A stretch of 40,596 nt of DNA, taken from assembly GCA_025355445.1 (NCBI GenBank), contig JANXZQ010000229.1, positions 1-40,596 on the forward strand, written 5' to 3'. Shown one piece after another: positions 33,924 through 40,596 of this stretch. The notes beneath the pieces are model-generated. The model was given only the letters and a program-made list of their open reading frames with translations, was not told the DNA's origin and did not search any database. The stretch's first letter is position 1. Each line of letters begins with the position of its first letter. The position numbers and the translations under genes are program-made. This DNA comes from Gammaproteobacteria bacterium (GTDB lineage: Bacteria; Pseudomonadota; Gammaproteobacteria; Steroidobacterales; Steroidobacteraceae).

Positions 33924-34727
33924 ATGCGTCGCCGAATCGTCATTTTACAAGTTGCGCTGCTACTTATCGGCATGCCATGCCGGGGCGCGGAGTTCTTCTA
34001 TATGGATCACGATCCGGTAACCGATGAGTACGTGGGTCCGGTCGGGCCCTTGGTGCTGTCCGGCGAGATCGTCACGGGGGACTATGACGCTCTACTGTCG
34101 AAGATTCTGGCCGACGAGAACCGCTTCCTGGCGCAGAACAAGATTATCCTGGCGTCCGACGGGGGCGATGTGGCCGAAGCACTGAAAATTGCGAAGCTGG
34201 TCAAGTCGCTGCATTCACGGCTCATTGTCGGGGCGCGCACCGGCCAGTGCGTCAGCGCCTGCTTTTTTATTTACGCCGCCGCCGCGGAACGCGAGGCCGA
34301 CGGCGACAGGCTGCTCGGCATCAATCGGCCGTTCATCGCGGATACTGAGACTGCGCGCGCGACGCAGGCCGCACCCGTGACGGAACCCGCTGAGACTGCG
34401 GTCGAGGGCGGGGCGTTGACGCGGTTGCGGGCCTTTTTGCAGGACAATGCAGTGCCGAGCTATCTAGTGGATGAAATGTTCAGGCACGCGTCGGACGATG
34501 CGTACTGGCTATCAGCGGATGACGAGAAGAATCTTGGCTCCAGGTCGCGATCCTTCAAGCAATTTCTTGCAGCAAAATGTGCCTGGGGCGAGAAGATCGA
34601 GCGCGACGCGTACGCCGGCAAGAGGCCGATCGAGGAGTTGAAACAGCGGTTGAAATGCAAAGATCGCGCCACGCAGGACGCGGCGCACCAGGTATTGCTT
34701 GCAGCTCGCCGGCATACGGCTCACTGA
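33924..34727 (+). CDS. Secreted ClpP/crotonase-fold protein of unknown role
   Basis: This is a 267-residue protein with a signal peptide (RRRIVILQVALLLIGMPCRG). The middle has a ClpP-like arrangement: GPLVLSGEIVTGDYDAL, IILASDGGDVAEALKIAKLV and CVSACFFIYAAAAER, where Ser111 in SAC occupies the place of the nucleophile and DGGDV that of the oxyanion strip. It resembles periplasmic proteins of the COG3904 type. Whether it is a peptidase is unknown. The last third is helical and charged. It is transcribed away from cphB with a 77-bp gap, and its end overlaps the CocE-type gene by seven bases. Confidence 0.7.
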   Translation: MRRRIVILQVALLLIGMPCRGAEFFYMDHDPVTDEYVGPVGPLVLSGEIVTGDYDALLSKILADENRFLAQNKIILASDGGDVAEALKIAKLVKSLHSRLIVGARTGQCVSACFFIYAAAAEREADGDRLLGINRPFIADTETARATQAAPVTEPAETAVEGGALTRLRAFLQDNAVPSYLVDEMFRHASDDAYWLSADDEKNLGSRSRSFKQFLAAKCAWGEKIERDAYAGKRPIEELKQRLKCKDRATQDAAHQVLLAARRHTAH

Positions 34728-36769
34728 TGATCGCGGGGAATCGGTTCTTCCCAAGTTTTGCTGCGAATGATCTCGCCGTCCCGCAGCAGGGTACGGGTGT
34801 ACTTATAAAAGAAGGTCCGGGCATTGCTCGACACATCAAGGCGGCCGCGCCAGGTGAGCACGTGATCCTGCACGGCTTGGATATATTCCGAATCTCCCCG
34901 TACGCTCGCCAGCTCCGGATGTGCGTCATCGACGTCATAGGTGAGCTGTTCCGTGTGATCGAATCTTCCCCAGGGATAGGACACGGCGGTTTGGCCTTTC
35001 CAGATCACCGTGCTGCGCTGCCTTGCCTCGTCGCGTAGTACGGTCCATTCGCCGGGCCATGCGCCGCCGCCCAAGGCGGCGATGCCCATGGGTGCCTCGA
35101 TGGGTTGGGGCGCGGTGAATTGCGGCGCCTTGGGACCGTGCAGCGGTACGCGCGGCAGGACGATTCGCGATGCCGACTCGCCGCCCAATAGCAAGGAGGT
35201 GGTCATGGGATAGGGAGTCGGCCAATTCATCGGCCACAGTGCATTGGATACGGCGACGCGAATGCGGTGGCCCTTGGGAAAAACCCACGACGCCAGATGC
35301 AAGTCCAAGGAGAGGTCATAGAACGTGCCCGGCACCAAGTCCTTTGGATCAGACATGGAATCGCGTTGCGCGCCGTTGATGCCGGCACCGGCGACCATCG
35401 TCACGCGCCCATCGGGCGCGACGTCGGAGAGGCGCACGAACCAATCGGCCAGCCGCGCATCGGCGGCAACTCGCAGGTTCACGCGGGGCAAACCGAGGAT
35501 CGCGACTTCGTTTACGAGCGGTTGCGAGTCATAGGTCAGGCTGAAGGCGTCGACCGGCCGTTGGTCCGTCAGAAGCTCTCCCCACCAGAAGCCCGCTTCA
35601 ACGCCCACCGACGGAACGTAACGCAGCTGATCCTGGCTATTGTCGGACGCGGCATTCGCCGCGAGGCGATGATCGGGTTGCAAGTACAGAGTCATGGGCT
35701 GCAGGCCGGCGGGCGGCCAGGACTCGGCGCGCCATTCGCCGGGCACGTCTTGCGGCTGCGCTTCCGGCGGGTGCCAGTGCTGTTGATAAATGACCACTCG
35801 CGGATCCTTGAGCACACCCGTCTCGCGGCCCTTCAGCCAATAGTCGAACCAACGCACCGCCTGGTCGCGCCACTCCAACGCCGGCCCATAGTCACTGCCA
35901 TTGGGGAAGCCATGATTCCAGGGACCGATCCAGGCCTTGAGCGGTGATTTCACTTTCTCGAGCATGCGCGGAATGCTGTCGCGATAACCATCCTGCAGGC
36001 CGCCGATCAAAAAGGCCGGCACTTGCAGAGTCTCGATCGGGCGCAGCGGCGCGCGCCAGAAGTCGCCGTCGCGCTGCTGCTTCATATAGGTGAGCGACCA
36101 TGGCTCCGAATTCATGCGCGGCCCGACCACTGACTCATCCAGGCTGAAGTCCGGTGCACCGGGACGTCCCTGATCCAAGTCCATGGTGAGTTCGAATTCG
36201 TCGACGTGAAATACGCCGTCCATGTAGTGCACGTCTTCCTTGTACAACTCCTCGGTGGCGGCTACGGCCAGAATGGCCTTGAGGGCGGGCGGCTTGCGCA
36301 GCGCCATTTGAATGGAGTTAAAGCCGCCCCAGGAAATTCCGAGCATGCCCACCTTGCCGTTCGACCACGACTGCCTTGCCAGCCATGCAATGACCTGCTC
36401 AGCGTCCTGCTGTTCTTGCGCGGAATATTCTCGATTGGGGGGCACCCCTTCGCTGGCACCGAATCCGCGAATGTCGACGCGCGCGCCTACATAGCCGCGC
36501 CGCGCAAAATAGGCATGCGTGCCGTAGTCGCGGATGGCCTCATCGTCGTCCTTTCGATAGGGCAGATATTCGAGCAAGGTCGGCACCCGCGCCCCGGATT
36601 TCAGGCCCGCCGGCATGTAAAGGGTGGCGGCGAGGCGCACGCCGTCCTGCATCGGAATCCAAGTCTTTTTGAGTTCGACCTCATACGAGGGCGGCGAGGG
36701 CGGCAGCGCGGCGCGCGCCGCGGATAAAGTGGCCCACAGCAGAAGCATCCCGATCACACGGCTCGACAT
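34721..36769 (-). CDS. Secreted CocE/NonD family hydrolase
   Basis: This is a 682-residue alpha/beta hydrolase of the X-Pro dipeptidyl-peptidase (S15)/CocE type with a signal peptide (MSSRVIGMLLLWATLSAARA). The catalytic triad is Ser146 in GMLGISWGGF, Asp in IGGLQDGYRDS and His in IGPWNHGFPNG. The C-terminal jelly-roll domain of the family is present (LPRVNLRVAADARLADWFVR, FPKGHRIRVAVSNALWPMNW). Substrates of such enzymes range from acyl esters to amides and peptides; which applies here cannot be told. It faces the ClpP-like gene and overlaps its end. The ATG start sits exactly on the leader. Confidence 0.9.
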   Translation of the reverse strand: MSSRVIGMLLLWATLSAARAALPPSPPSYEVELKKTWIPMQDGVRLAATLYMPAGLKSGARVPTLLEYLPYRKDDDEAIRDYGTHAYFARRGYVGARVDIRGFGASEGVPPNREYSAQEQQDAEQVIAWLARQSWSNGKVGMLGISWGGFNSIQMALRKPPALKAILAVAATEELYKEDVHYMDGVFHVDEFELTMDLDQGRPGAPDFSLDESVVGPRMNSEPWSLTYMKQQRDGDFWRAPLRPIETLQVPAFLIGGLQDGYRDSIPRMLEKVKSPLKAWIGPWNHGFPNGSDYGPALEWRDQAVRWFDYWLKGRETGVLKDPRVVIYQQHWHPPEAQPQDVPGEWRAESWPPAGLQPMTLYLQPDHRLAANAASDNSQDQLRYVPSVGVEAGFWWGELLTDQRPVDAFSLTYDSQPLVNEVAILGLPRVNLRVAADARLADWFVRLSDVAPDGRVTMVAGAGINGAQRDSMSDPKDLVPGTFYDLSLDLHLASWVFPKGHRIRVAVSNALWPMNWPTPYPMTTSLLLGGESASRIVLPRVPLHGPKAPQFTAPQPIEAPMGIAALGGGAWPGEWTVLRDEARQRSTVIWKGQTAVSYPWGRFDHTEQLTYDVDDAHPELASVRGDSEYIQAVQDHVLTWRGRLDVSSNARTFFYKYTRTLLRDGEIIRSKTWEEPIPRDHQ

Positions 36770-36886
36770 ATGTTCCCCAAAGCCCCGAATTGCCCGTCAG
36801 GTCAATCCTTATACCCCGAAACGGACTGAATCTAGGCTGTTAACTCCATCGCGGACGCAGGCGTAACGGCCGGATATATTCCTCGA

Positions 36887-38023
36887 ATGAACGAAGAACA
36901 AGCCAAGTCATACATGACCAAACTGCTGACGGCGATGAGCCGGGCAGAGGGATCCGACCTTTTCATCTCCAACGATTTTCCGCCGAGCATGAAGGCCCAC
37001 GGCACCATGCGGCCGATGACGTCGCAGAAGCTCTCAGGCGAGTTTACGCGCGAATTGGCTAATTCCTTGATGAATCAGCGTCAGCGCGACGAGTTCGCCA
37101 AGGAATTCGAGTGCAATTTCGCGATGTCGATTCCGGAGGTGGCGCGCTTTAGGGTCAACGTGTTCATCCAGCAGCAGCATGTGGGCATGGTGATCAGGAC
37201 CATCCCCGCGGAGATTCCCAGCTTCACGACCCTGGCTTTGCCGGAAATCCTCAAGGAAATCGTAATGACCAACCGCGGCTTGGTGCTGGTCGTGGGTGCC
37301 ACCGGATCGGGTAAATCCACGACATTGGCCGCCATGATCGATCATCGCAACCGATCCGCCCCCGGCCACATCATCACCGTCGAGGATCCGGTCGAATTCG
37401 TGCACCAGTCGCACCAATCCCTGGTAACGCACCGCGAGGTGGGTATCGACACGCATTCATGGCACCACGCGCTGAAAAACACCTTGCGGCAAGCTCCGGA
37501 CGTCATTCTGATCGGCGAGATACGCGATGCGGAGACCATGGAACATGCGGTGGCGTTTGCTGAAACCGGACATCTGTGCATGGGTACACTGCATGCCAAC
37601 AGCGCCAATCAAACCATTGACCGCATCATCAATTTCTTCTCTGAGGAGCGGCGCAAGCAATTGCTGATGGACCTGTCCAGCAACCTGCGAGCCATCGTGT
37701 CGCAGCGCCTGATCCGCACCGTCGACGGCAAGGGGCGCAGGGCCGCCATGGAGATCTTGATCAACACGCCCATCATTGCCGAGAAAATTCTCAAAGGGGA
37801 GTTTCACGAGATCAAGGCCATCATGGCGAAGTCGCGCGAGTTGGGCATGCGCACCTTCGACTATTCCTTGTTCGAGCTCTACAACGAAGGCGACATCTCG
37901 TATGACGAGGCGATTCGCAATGCCGACTCGGCGAATGAGCTGCGATTGAATATCAAACTGAATGGTACGCGGCCAACCGCGGCGCTTGCCACTGCTCCCG
38001 AGCGAGTTCTGGGCGCGGCCTAA
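36887..38023 (+). CDS. pilU: PilU-type type IV pilus retraction ATPase
   Basis: This is a 378-residue hexameric secretion ATPase. Walker A is GATGSGKST (137-145, Lys143), the Asp box has ITVEDPVEFVH, and Walker B is VILIGEIRD (206-214), followed by the His box TGHLCMGTLHAN. The MSRAEGSDLFISNDFPP start and the longer C-terminus fit PilU better than PilT; PilU usually assists PilT in pulling pili back. No pilT lies next to it, which is less common. It faces a fimV gene, another pilus-linked gene, across a hairpin at 38025-38062. Confidence 0.88.
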   Translation: MNEEQAKSYMTKLLTAMSRAEGSDLFISNDFPPSMKAHGTMRPMTSQKLSGEFTRELANSLMNQRQRDEFAKEFECNFAMSIPEVARFRVNVFIQQQHVGMVIRTIPAEIPSFTTLALPEILKEIVMTNRGLVLVVGATGSGKSTTLAAMIDHRNRSAPGHIITVEDPVEFVHQSHQSLVTHREVGIDTHSWHHALKNTLRQAPDVILIGEIRDAETMEHAVAFAETGHLCMGTLHANSANQTIDRIINFFSEERRKQLLMDLSSNLRAIVSQRLIRTVDGKGRRAAMEILINTPIIAEKILKGEFHEIKAIMAKSRELGMRTFDYSLFELYNEGDISYDEAIRNADSANELRLNIKLNGTRPTAALATAPERVLGAA

Positions 38024-38024
38024 G

Positions 38025-38062
38025 AGGCGGGCCTGGTGGGCGCGGCCCAGTGGGTCCCGCCT
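38025..38062. terminator. Hairpin between convergent pilU and fimV
   Basis: A 7-bp stem AGGCGGG/CCCGCCT (38025-38031 and 38056-38062) encloses a second stem CTGG/CCAG. It begins directly after the pilU stop and ends before the fimV stop, so it is likely a shared terminator. There is no long T run. Confidence 0.5.
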
Positions 38063-38069
38063 TGGCTAA

Positions 38070-39020
38070 TTACGCGCAATCCGCCAAATCATCCTCGGCG
38101 GCTTCCATCAGTGATTGATCGACGAACAGGGGGTTTTCGGCGGCAATCTGGCGGCCCATGGAGGCGATTCTTTCCCATTGGTCCGCGGTCAGGTGCTGGC
38201 GCTCGTGCGCGAATTTCTGCACCACATCGAGAAAGCCCTGGCGATTGGTGGCGGCGGCCGAGTAGTACAACTCCAGCAGCTTGAGACGCAGATCGTGGCG
38301 TTCGGGCTCGCGCTCGATTGCCAGTTTGAGCACATCCGCGAGATTGGTGCGCCGTTCCTTACGCACGGGTTCATTGAGCTCGCTCGGCAGGTGCACGTGT
38401 TGCGCGGTCATGTCGAGATCCAACAAATTGTAATCGAGCCGCGTCGGATCCATCCGAATGGTGCCTTGATCGGCCCGCATGTTGACGGTGGGATCCTGGG
38501 CGCGGGAAAAAGAGCCGCTGCCGATACTGCTGTGTCCCGCCGGCTCGCCGGTGGAAATAATGGGCAGCAAGGGTTGCGTCGCTTCGTTGCGCCTGGGTTC
38601 CAAAATGGCCTGCAAATCGGGGCGAGTGTCGCCGCTATCCACGACCGACATGTGTTCGTGCACGGGTCCGTAAGTGATTGCCACGGCTGATTCCGTGGTG
38701 TGCAGGGCAGTCATGCTGGGTACGGTTTCGGCGGGGCCGACCGCTCCGGCATTGCTGCCGACGCTCGAAGCCTGGGGCGGCGGAGTGCGGCGACGCATCC
38801 GAAAATAGAGCGCGGCAAGGGCCGATCCCAATACACCGAGGCCACCGACGATCGACAGTGCTGCAAAATCGGATTTGGCGCGTGGGGCCGGCGCCACCAC
38901 TGCGCGCGGGGCTTCGGCAACCGCGAATTTTTCGGCGAGCGCGGGCTTCTCTGCGAGCGCGGGTTTCTCGGTGATCGCGGTGTTCTCGGCGATCGAGGGC
39001 TTCTCAGCGCGCGCCGCCTG
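38070..39020 (-). pseudogene. fimV: C-terminal half of split FimV-like protein
   Basis: This open frame is in phase with the upstream fimV half and separated from it by a single TAG. It starts with repeats of the type AEKPALAEKPALAEK, then a membrane helix (FAALSIVGGLGVLGSALAAL and YFRMRRR), an acidic cytosolic linker and a C-terminal helical domain (NLADVLKLAIEREPERHDLR, LKLLELYYSAAA, GFLDVVQKFAHER) of the FimV/TPR type. The first usual start is GTG 38900, which lacks a ribosome site and would keep the membrane helix. Without readthrough the half is probably not made. A CAG-to-TAG change would explain the split. Confidence 0.8.
38929..39018. repeat. 18-bp tandem repeat tract in fimV
   Basis: Five 18-bp units beginning TTCTC or TTTTC follow each other on the plus strand (38929, 38947, 38965, 38983, 39001). 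On the coding strand they give six-residue units such as EKPALA. The tract lies between the coiled coil and the membrane helix and ends two bases before the amber codon. Confidence 0.75.
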
Positions 39021-39998
39021 CTACTGCAAGCTCTGCAGCTGCGCGTCGGTGCTATGCAGCACTCCTTTCAGGTCATTCAATTCTTGTTCCAGCGACTTCA
39101 CTTGCCGATCGAGTACTTCGGGGTCTGAGCTGCCCGAAGCACCTGCTGCGGCGACCGCGGTCGCCGGGACGGGCGTCGATTCTAGGGTGGGCGCGGAGAC
39201 TGCGCCGGAAGAGGCTGCGCCAGTGGAGGCGACCTGAGTTCCGCTGCGCCACGCCGCCATCTGTGCGTGGAATTCGCGGCGCGCGTCAAGTTTGGAGATG
39301 TCTGCCAACTCGGCATGTGCTGGGATGGTGAGCAGCGCGCCACGGTGCAGGCGGTTGATATTGCCGTCGAAGGCGGCCGGGTTGGCGCGATAAATAGCGA
39401 TCATCATTCGTTGCAAGTCGGACGGGGTTCGCTCGCCGACACGCCAGGCGATGCCGCGCAGTGTGGCCTTTGCGCCGACCTTGATATGAGTCGTCTTGCG
39501 GCCGGTCTGCACCGCGGCCTCGGGCACGGAGTCTTGCGCCTGGGCTTCGAGCGGCGCCGCGGCGGGGGCTTGGGCCGCGAATTGAGTCTTCACGGAGTGC
39601 GAGTAGTCGGCCGGGTCGAGCAGCACGGTGTACTGGCGGACGAGTTCGCCATTGCGCCAATTCAGGTCAACCAAGAAGTTGACCACAGGCTCGGTGAACG
39701 ATTCGCTGGAACGGACGGCGAGCACAGGGCGCCCGCGGCTGTCCTGAACCACCTTGAACGTAGCGGACGACAGGAACGCCGGACGATCGGCGCCGTAGCG
39801 TAGAAAAACTTCTCGGTTCGCCACCGAGGCGCGCAGGTCGGTGAGTTGTAGTGCAGTTGCGCCGACGAGGTCGATCTCGGCAGCGAAGTTTTCGTTGAGT
39901 GCGGAATCGACATGAATGTCGCCCAGTCCAATCGCATGCGCCGCGCCGGGCGCTGATAGGGCCATCATCAACATCAATGGGTTTTTTCCGCTCGGCAT
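39021..39998 (-). CDS. fimV: N-terminal half of split FimV-like protein
   Basis: This is a 325-residue exported protein containing the FimV N-terminal domain (AIGLGDIHVDSALNENFAAE, VNFLVDLNWRNGELVRQYTV, LLDPADY), a LysM-like peptidoglycan-binding segment (THIKVGAKATLRGIAWRVGE, then the IYRANPAAF and LHRGALLTIP elements) and a coiled coil (VLDRQVKSLEQELNDLKGVL). FimV is an inner-membrane hub for type IV pilus assembly and polar signalling. The ATG 39998 is supported by GGGAG upstream. The frame ends in an amber codon (codon 326) before the membrane helix, so the translated half would be loose in the periplasm. Confidence 0.85.
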   Translation of the reverse strand: MPSGKNPLMLMMALSAPGAAHAIGLGDIHVDSALNENFAAEIDLVGATALQLTDLRASVANREVFLRYGADRPAFLSSATFKVVQDSRGRPVLAVRSSESFTEPVVNFLVDLNWRNGELVRQYTVLLDPADYSHSVKTQFAAQAPAAAPLEAQAQDSVPEAAVQTGRKTTHIKVGAKATLRGIAWRVGERTPSDLQRMMIAIYRANPAAFDGNINRLHRGALLTIPAHAELADISKLDARREFHAQMAAWRSGTQVASTGAASSGAVSAPTLESTPVPATAVAAAGASGSSDPEVLDRQVKSLEQELNDLKGVLHSTDAQLQSLQ

Positions 39999-40282
39999 CG
40001 TCTACTCCCTACTACCTGAGGCAAATGCTATGCGACGCAATCCAGGCTTGGATACAAGCGAATTCAAAGACTTCGACGCAGTTCACGCATGGCGGACGGG
40101 GGACACGCTGCGACGGCCGTCCCGGCGCAATTTAGAGGTGAGGGAAGGCGTGTCGGCGCGGCCGGCTGCGCGGGGCCGCGACATCCGCGGTGCGCCAGAT
40201 GCTGTGAACTCAAGCGGCGGTTTGCCCGGATTGAGATATTGCAGTAGAATGCAATCAGCCGAAAATTTTCTATAGACATATC
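39999..40282. other. Divergent control region fimV / antitoxin
   Basis: This contains the upstream regions of fimV (minus) and the antitoxin gene (plus). The middle is GC-rich with no recognisable gene. A promoter for the right-hand gene is listed separately. Confidence 0.4.
40222..40250 (+). promoter_or_regulatory. Candidate sigma-70 promoter of the antitoxin gene
   Basis: TTGCCC (40222-40227), a 17-bp spacer and TAGAAT (40245-40250) fit a sigma-70 promoter, giving a leader of about 26 nt before the ATG at 40283. Confidence 0.5.
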
Positions 40283-40596
40283 ATGTCGCGCACCTCCCTT
40301 CACAGCAAGCCTGAGCCCCGCCGAGTCCTGACCGGAGCAGTGTTGCGGGCATCCGCATTACTCGACATTACCCAATCGGGGCTCGCGCAAATCTTGGGAC
40401 TGAGCCCGTCCACCGTGTCGCGCATGGCAAAGGGCGCCTATGCCTTGGACACGCAAAAGAAGGAATGGGAGCTTGGCGCTTTGTTCGTGCGCCTGTTTCG
40501 CGCGCTGGATGCCGTGATCGGCTCCAACGATGCGGCGGCGCGCGGCTGGCTGAACGGAGAGAACGTGGGTCTCGCCGGTCGCCCGATCGACCTTAT
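40283..40596 (+). CDS. Xre/MbcA/ParS-type antitoxin, 3' end outside window
   Basis: This is a partial gene of which 104 codons are visible. The N-terminal helix-turn-helix reads DITQSGLAQILGLSPSTVSR, followed by MAKGAYALDTQKKEWELGAL and FVRLFRALDAVIGSNDAAAR, then GWLNGENVGLAGRPIDL, which is the start of the toxin-binding (DUF2384) domain typical of antitoxins paired with RES-domain toxins. The toxin gene would be expected directly after it, outside the window. Such antitoxins usually repress their own promoter. The ATG follows a good promoter, but the ribosome site is weak. Confidence 0.85.
   Translation, partial: MSRTSLHSKPEPRRVLTGAVLRASALLDITQSGLAQILGLSPSTVSRMAKGAYALDTQKKEWELGALFVRLFRALDAVIGSNDAAARGWLNGENVGLAGRPIDL

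Noticed and set aside
38929-39018. Repeat tract as a CRISPR-like array
   Set aside because: Units are contiguous 18-mers without spacers and lie inside a coding frame.

Overview
The window looks like chromosomal DNA of a soil or freshwater gammaproteobacterium, perhaps in the Steroidobacter/Nevskiales neighbourhood. This rests on a PilU-type twitching ATPase with a FimV-like pilus assembly protein, CusCBA metal efflux, cyanophycin genes, plant-polysaccharide hydrolases with Tat-type leaders, and TIGR03118 and GloVer-repeat secreted proteins. The placement is inferred from gene content and is not proven.

Layout. 0.4-2.4 kb: a PAS/PAS/histidine-kinase/receiver hybrid sensor. 2.4-4.0 kb: a broken YheO-like regulator followed by a PLP aminotransferase. 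3.9-15.5 kb: a metal-resistance block with three modules. The first is a divergent chrA/chrB chromate pair. The second is an arsenic operon on the minus strand in the order arsR, arsN2, arsI, arsC, aqpS, with no ArsB or Acr3 pump. The third is a plus-strand Cu/Ag set: a small Cys-rich exported protein, then cusC, cusB, cusA. A 24-nt tRNA 3'-end-like fragment lies just beyond this block at 16.6 kb and may be an island scar.

15.4-20.6 kb: secreted proteins of unknown role (TIGR03118, a GloVer-repeat protein) and a tandem DUF4242 pair, mixed with remnants: a VOC protein with an internal deletion, a truncated coiled-coil gene running into a headless LuxR output domain, and an EAL-domain tail. 20.6-21.8 kb: an AI-2E family permease.

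21.9-28.2 kb: an arabinose-polymer utilisation cluster on the minus strand (GH127, GH51, GH27). The last two genes overlap by 4 nt. It is flanked by the tail of a sugar MFS permease and a FadR/GntR-type regulator. GH127 and GH27 carry twin-arginine leaders. A long inverted repeat sits in the leader of the GH51 gene.

28.2-33.8 kb: a cyanophycin operon on the minus strand: cyanophycinase (cphB), cyanophycin synthetase (cphA) and a stand-alone Mur-ligase-like paralogue that lacks the ATP-grasp half of CphA and appears to use a non-canonical ATT start. A secreted ClpP-fold protein is transcribed divergently. 34.7-36.8 kb: a secreted CocE/NonD hydrolase. 36.9-40.0 kb: pilU facing a fimV gene that is split by an in-frame amber codon. 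The right edge holds the start of a Xre/MbcA/ParS-type antitoxin gene.

The most unusual points are the Mur-ligase paralogue with its ATT start, the fimV amber codon beside an 18-bp repeat tract, the arsR promoter buried in a 32-bp palindrome that implies a leaderless mRNA, and the tRNA-end scar beside the metal block.
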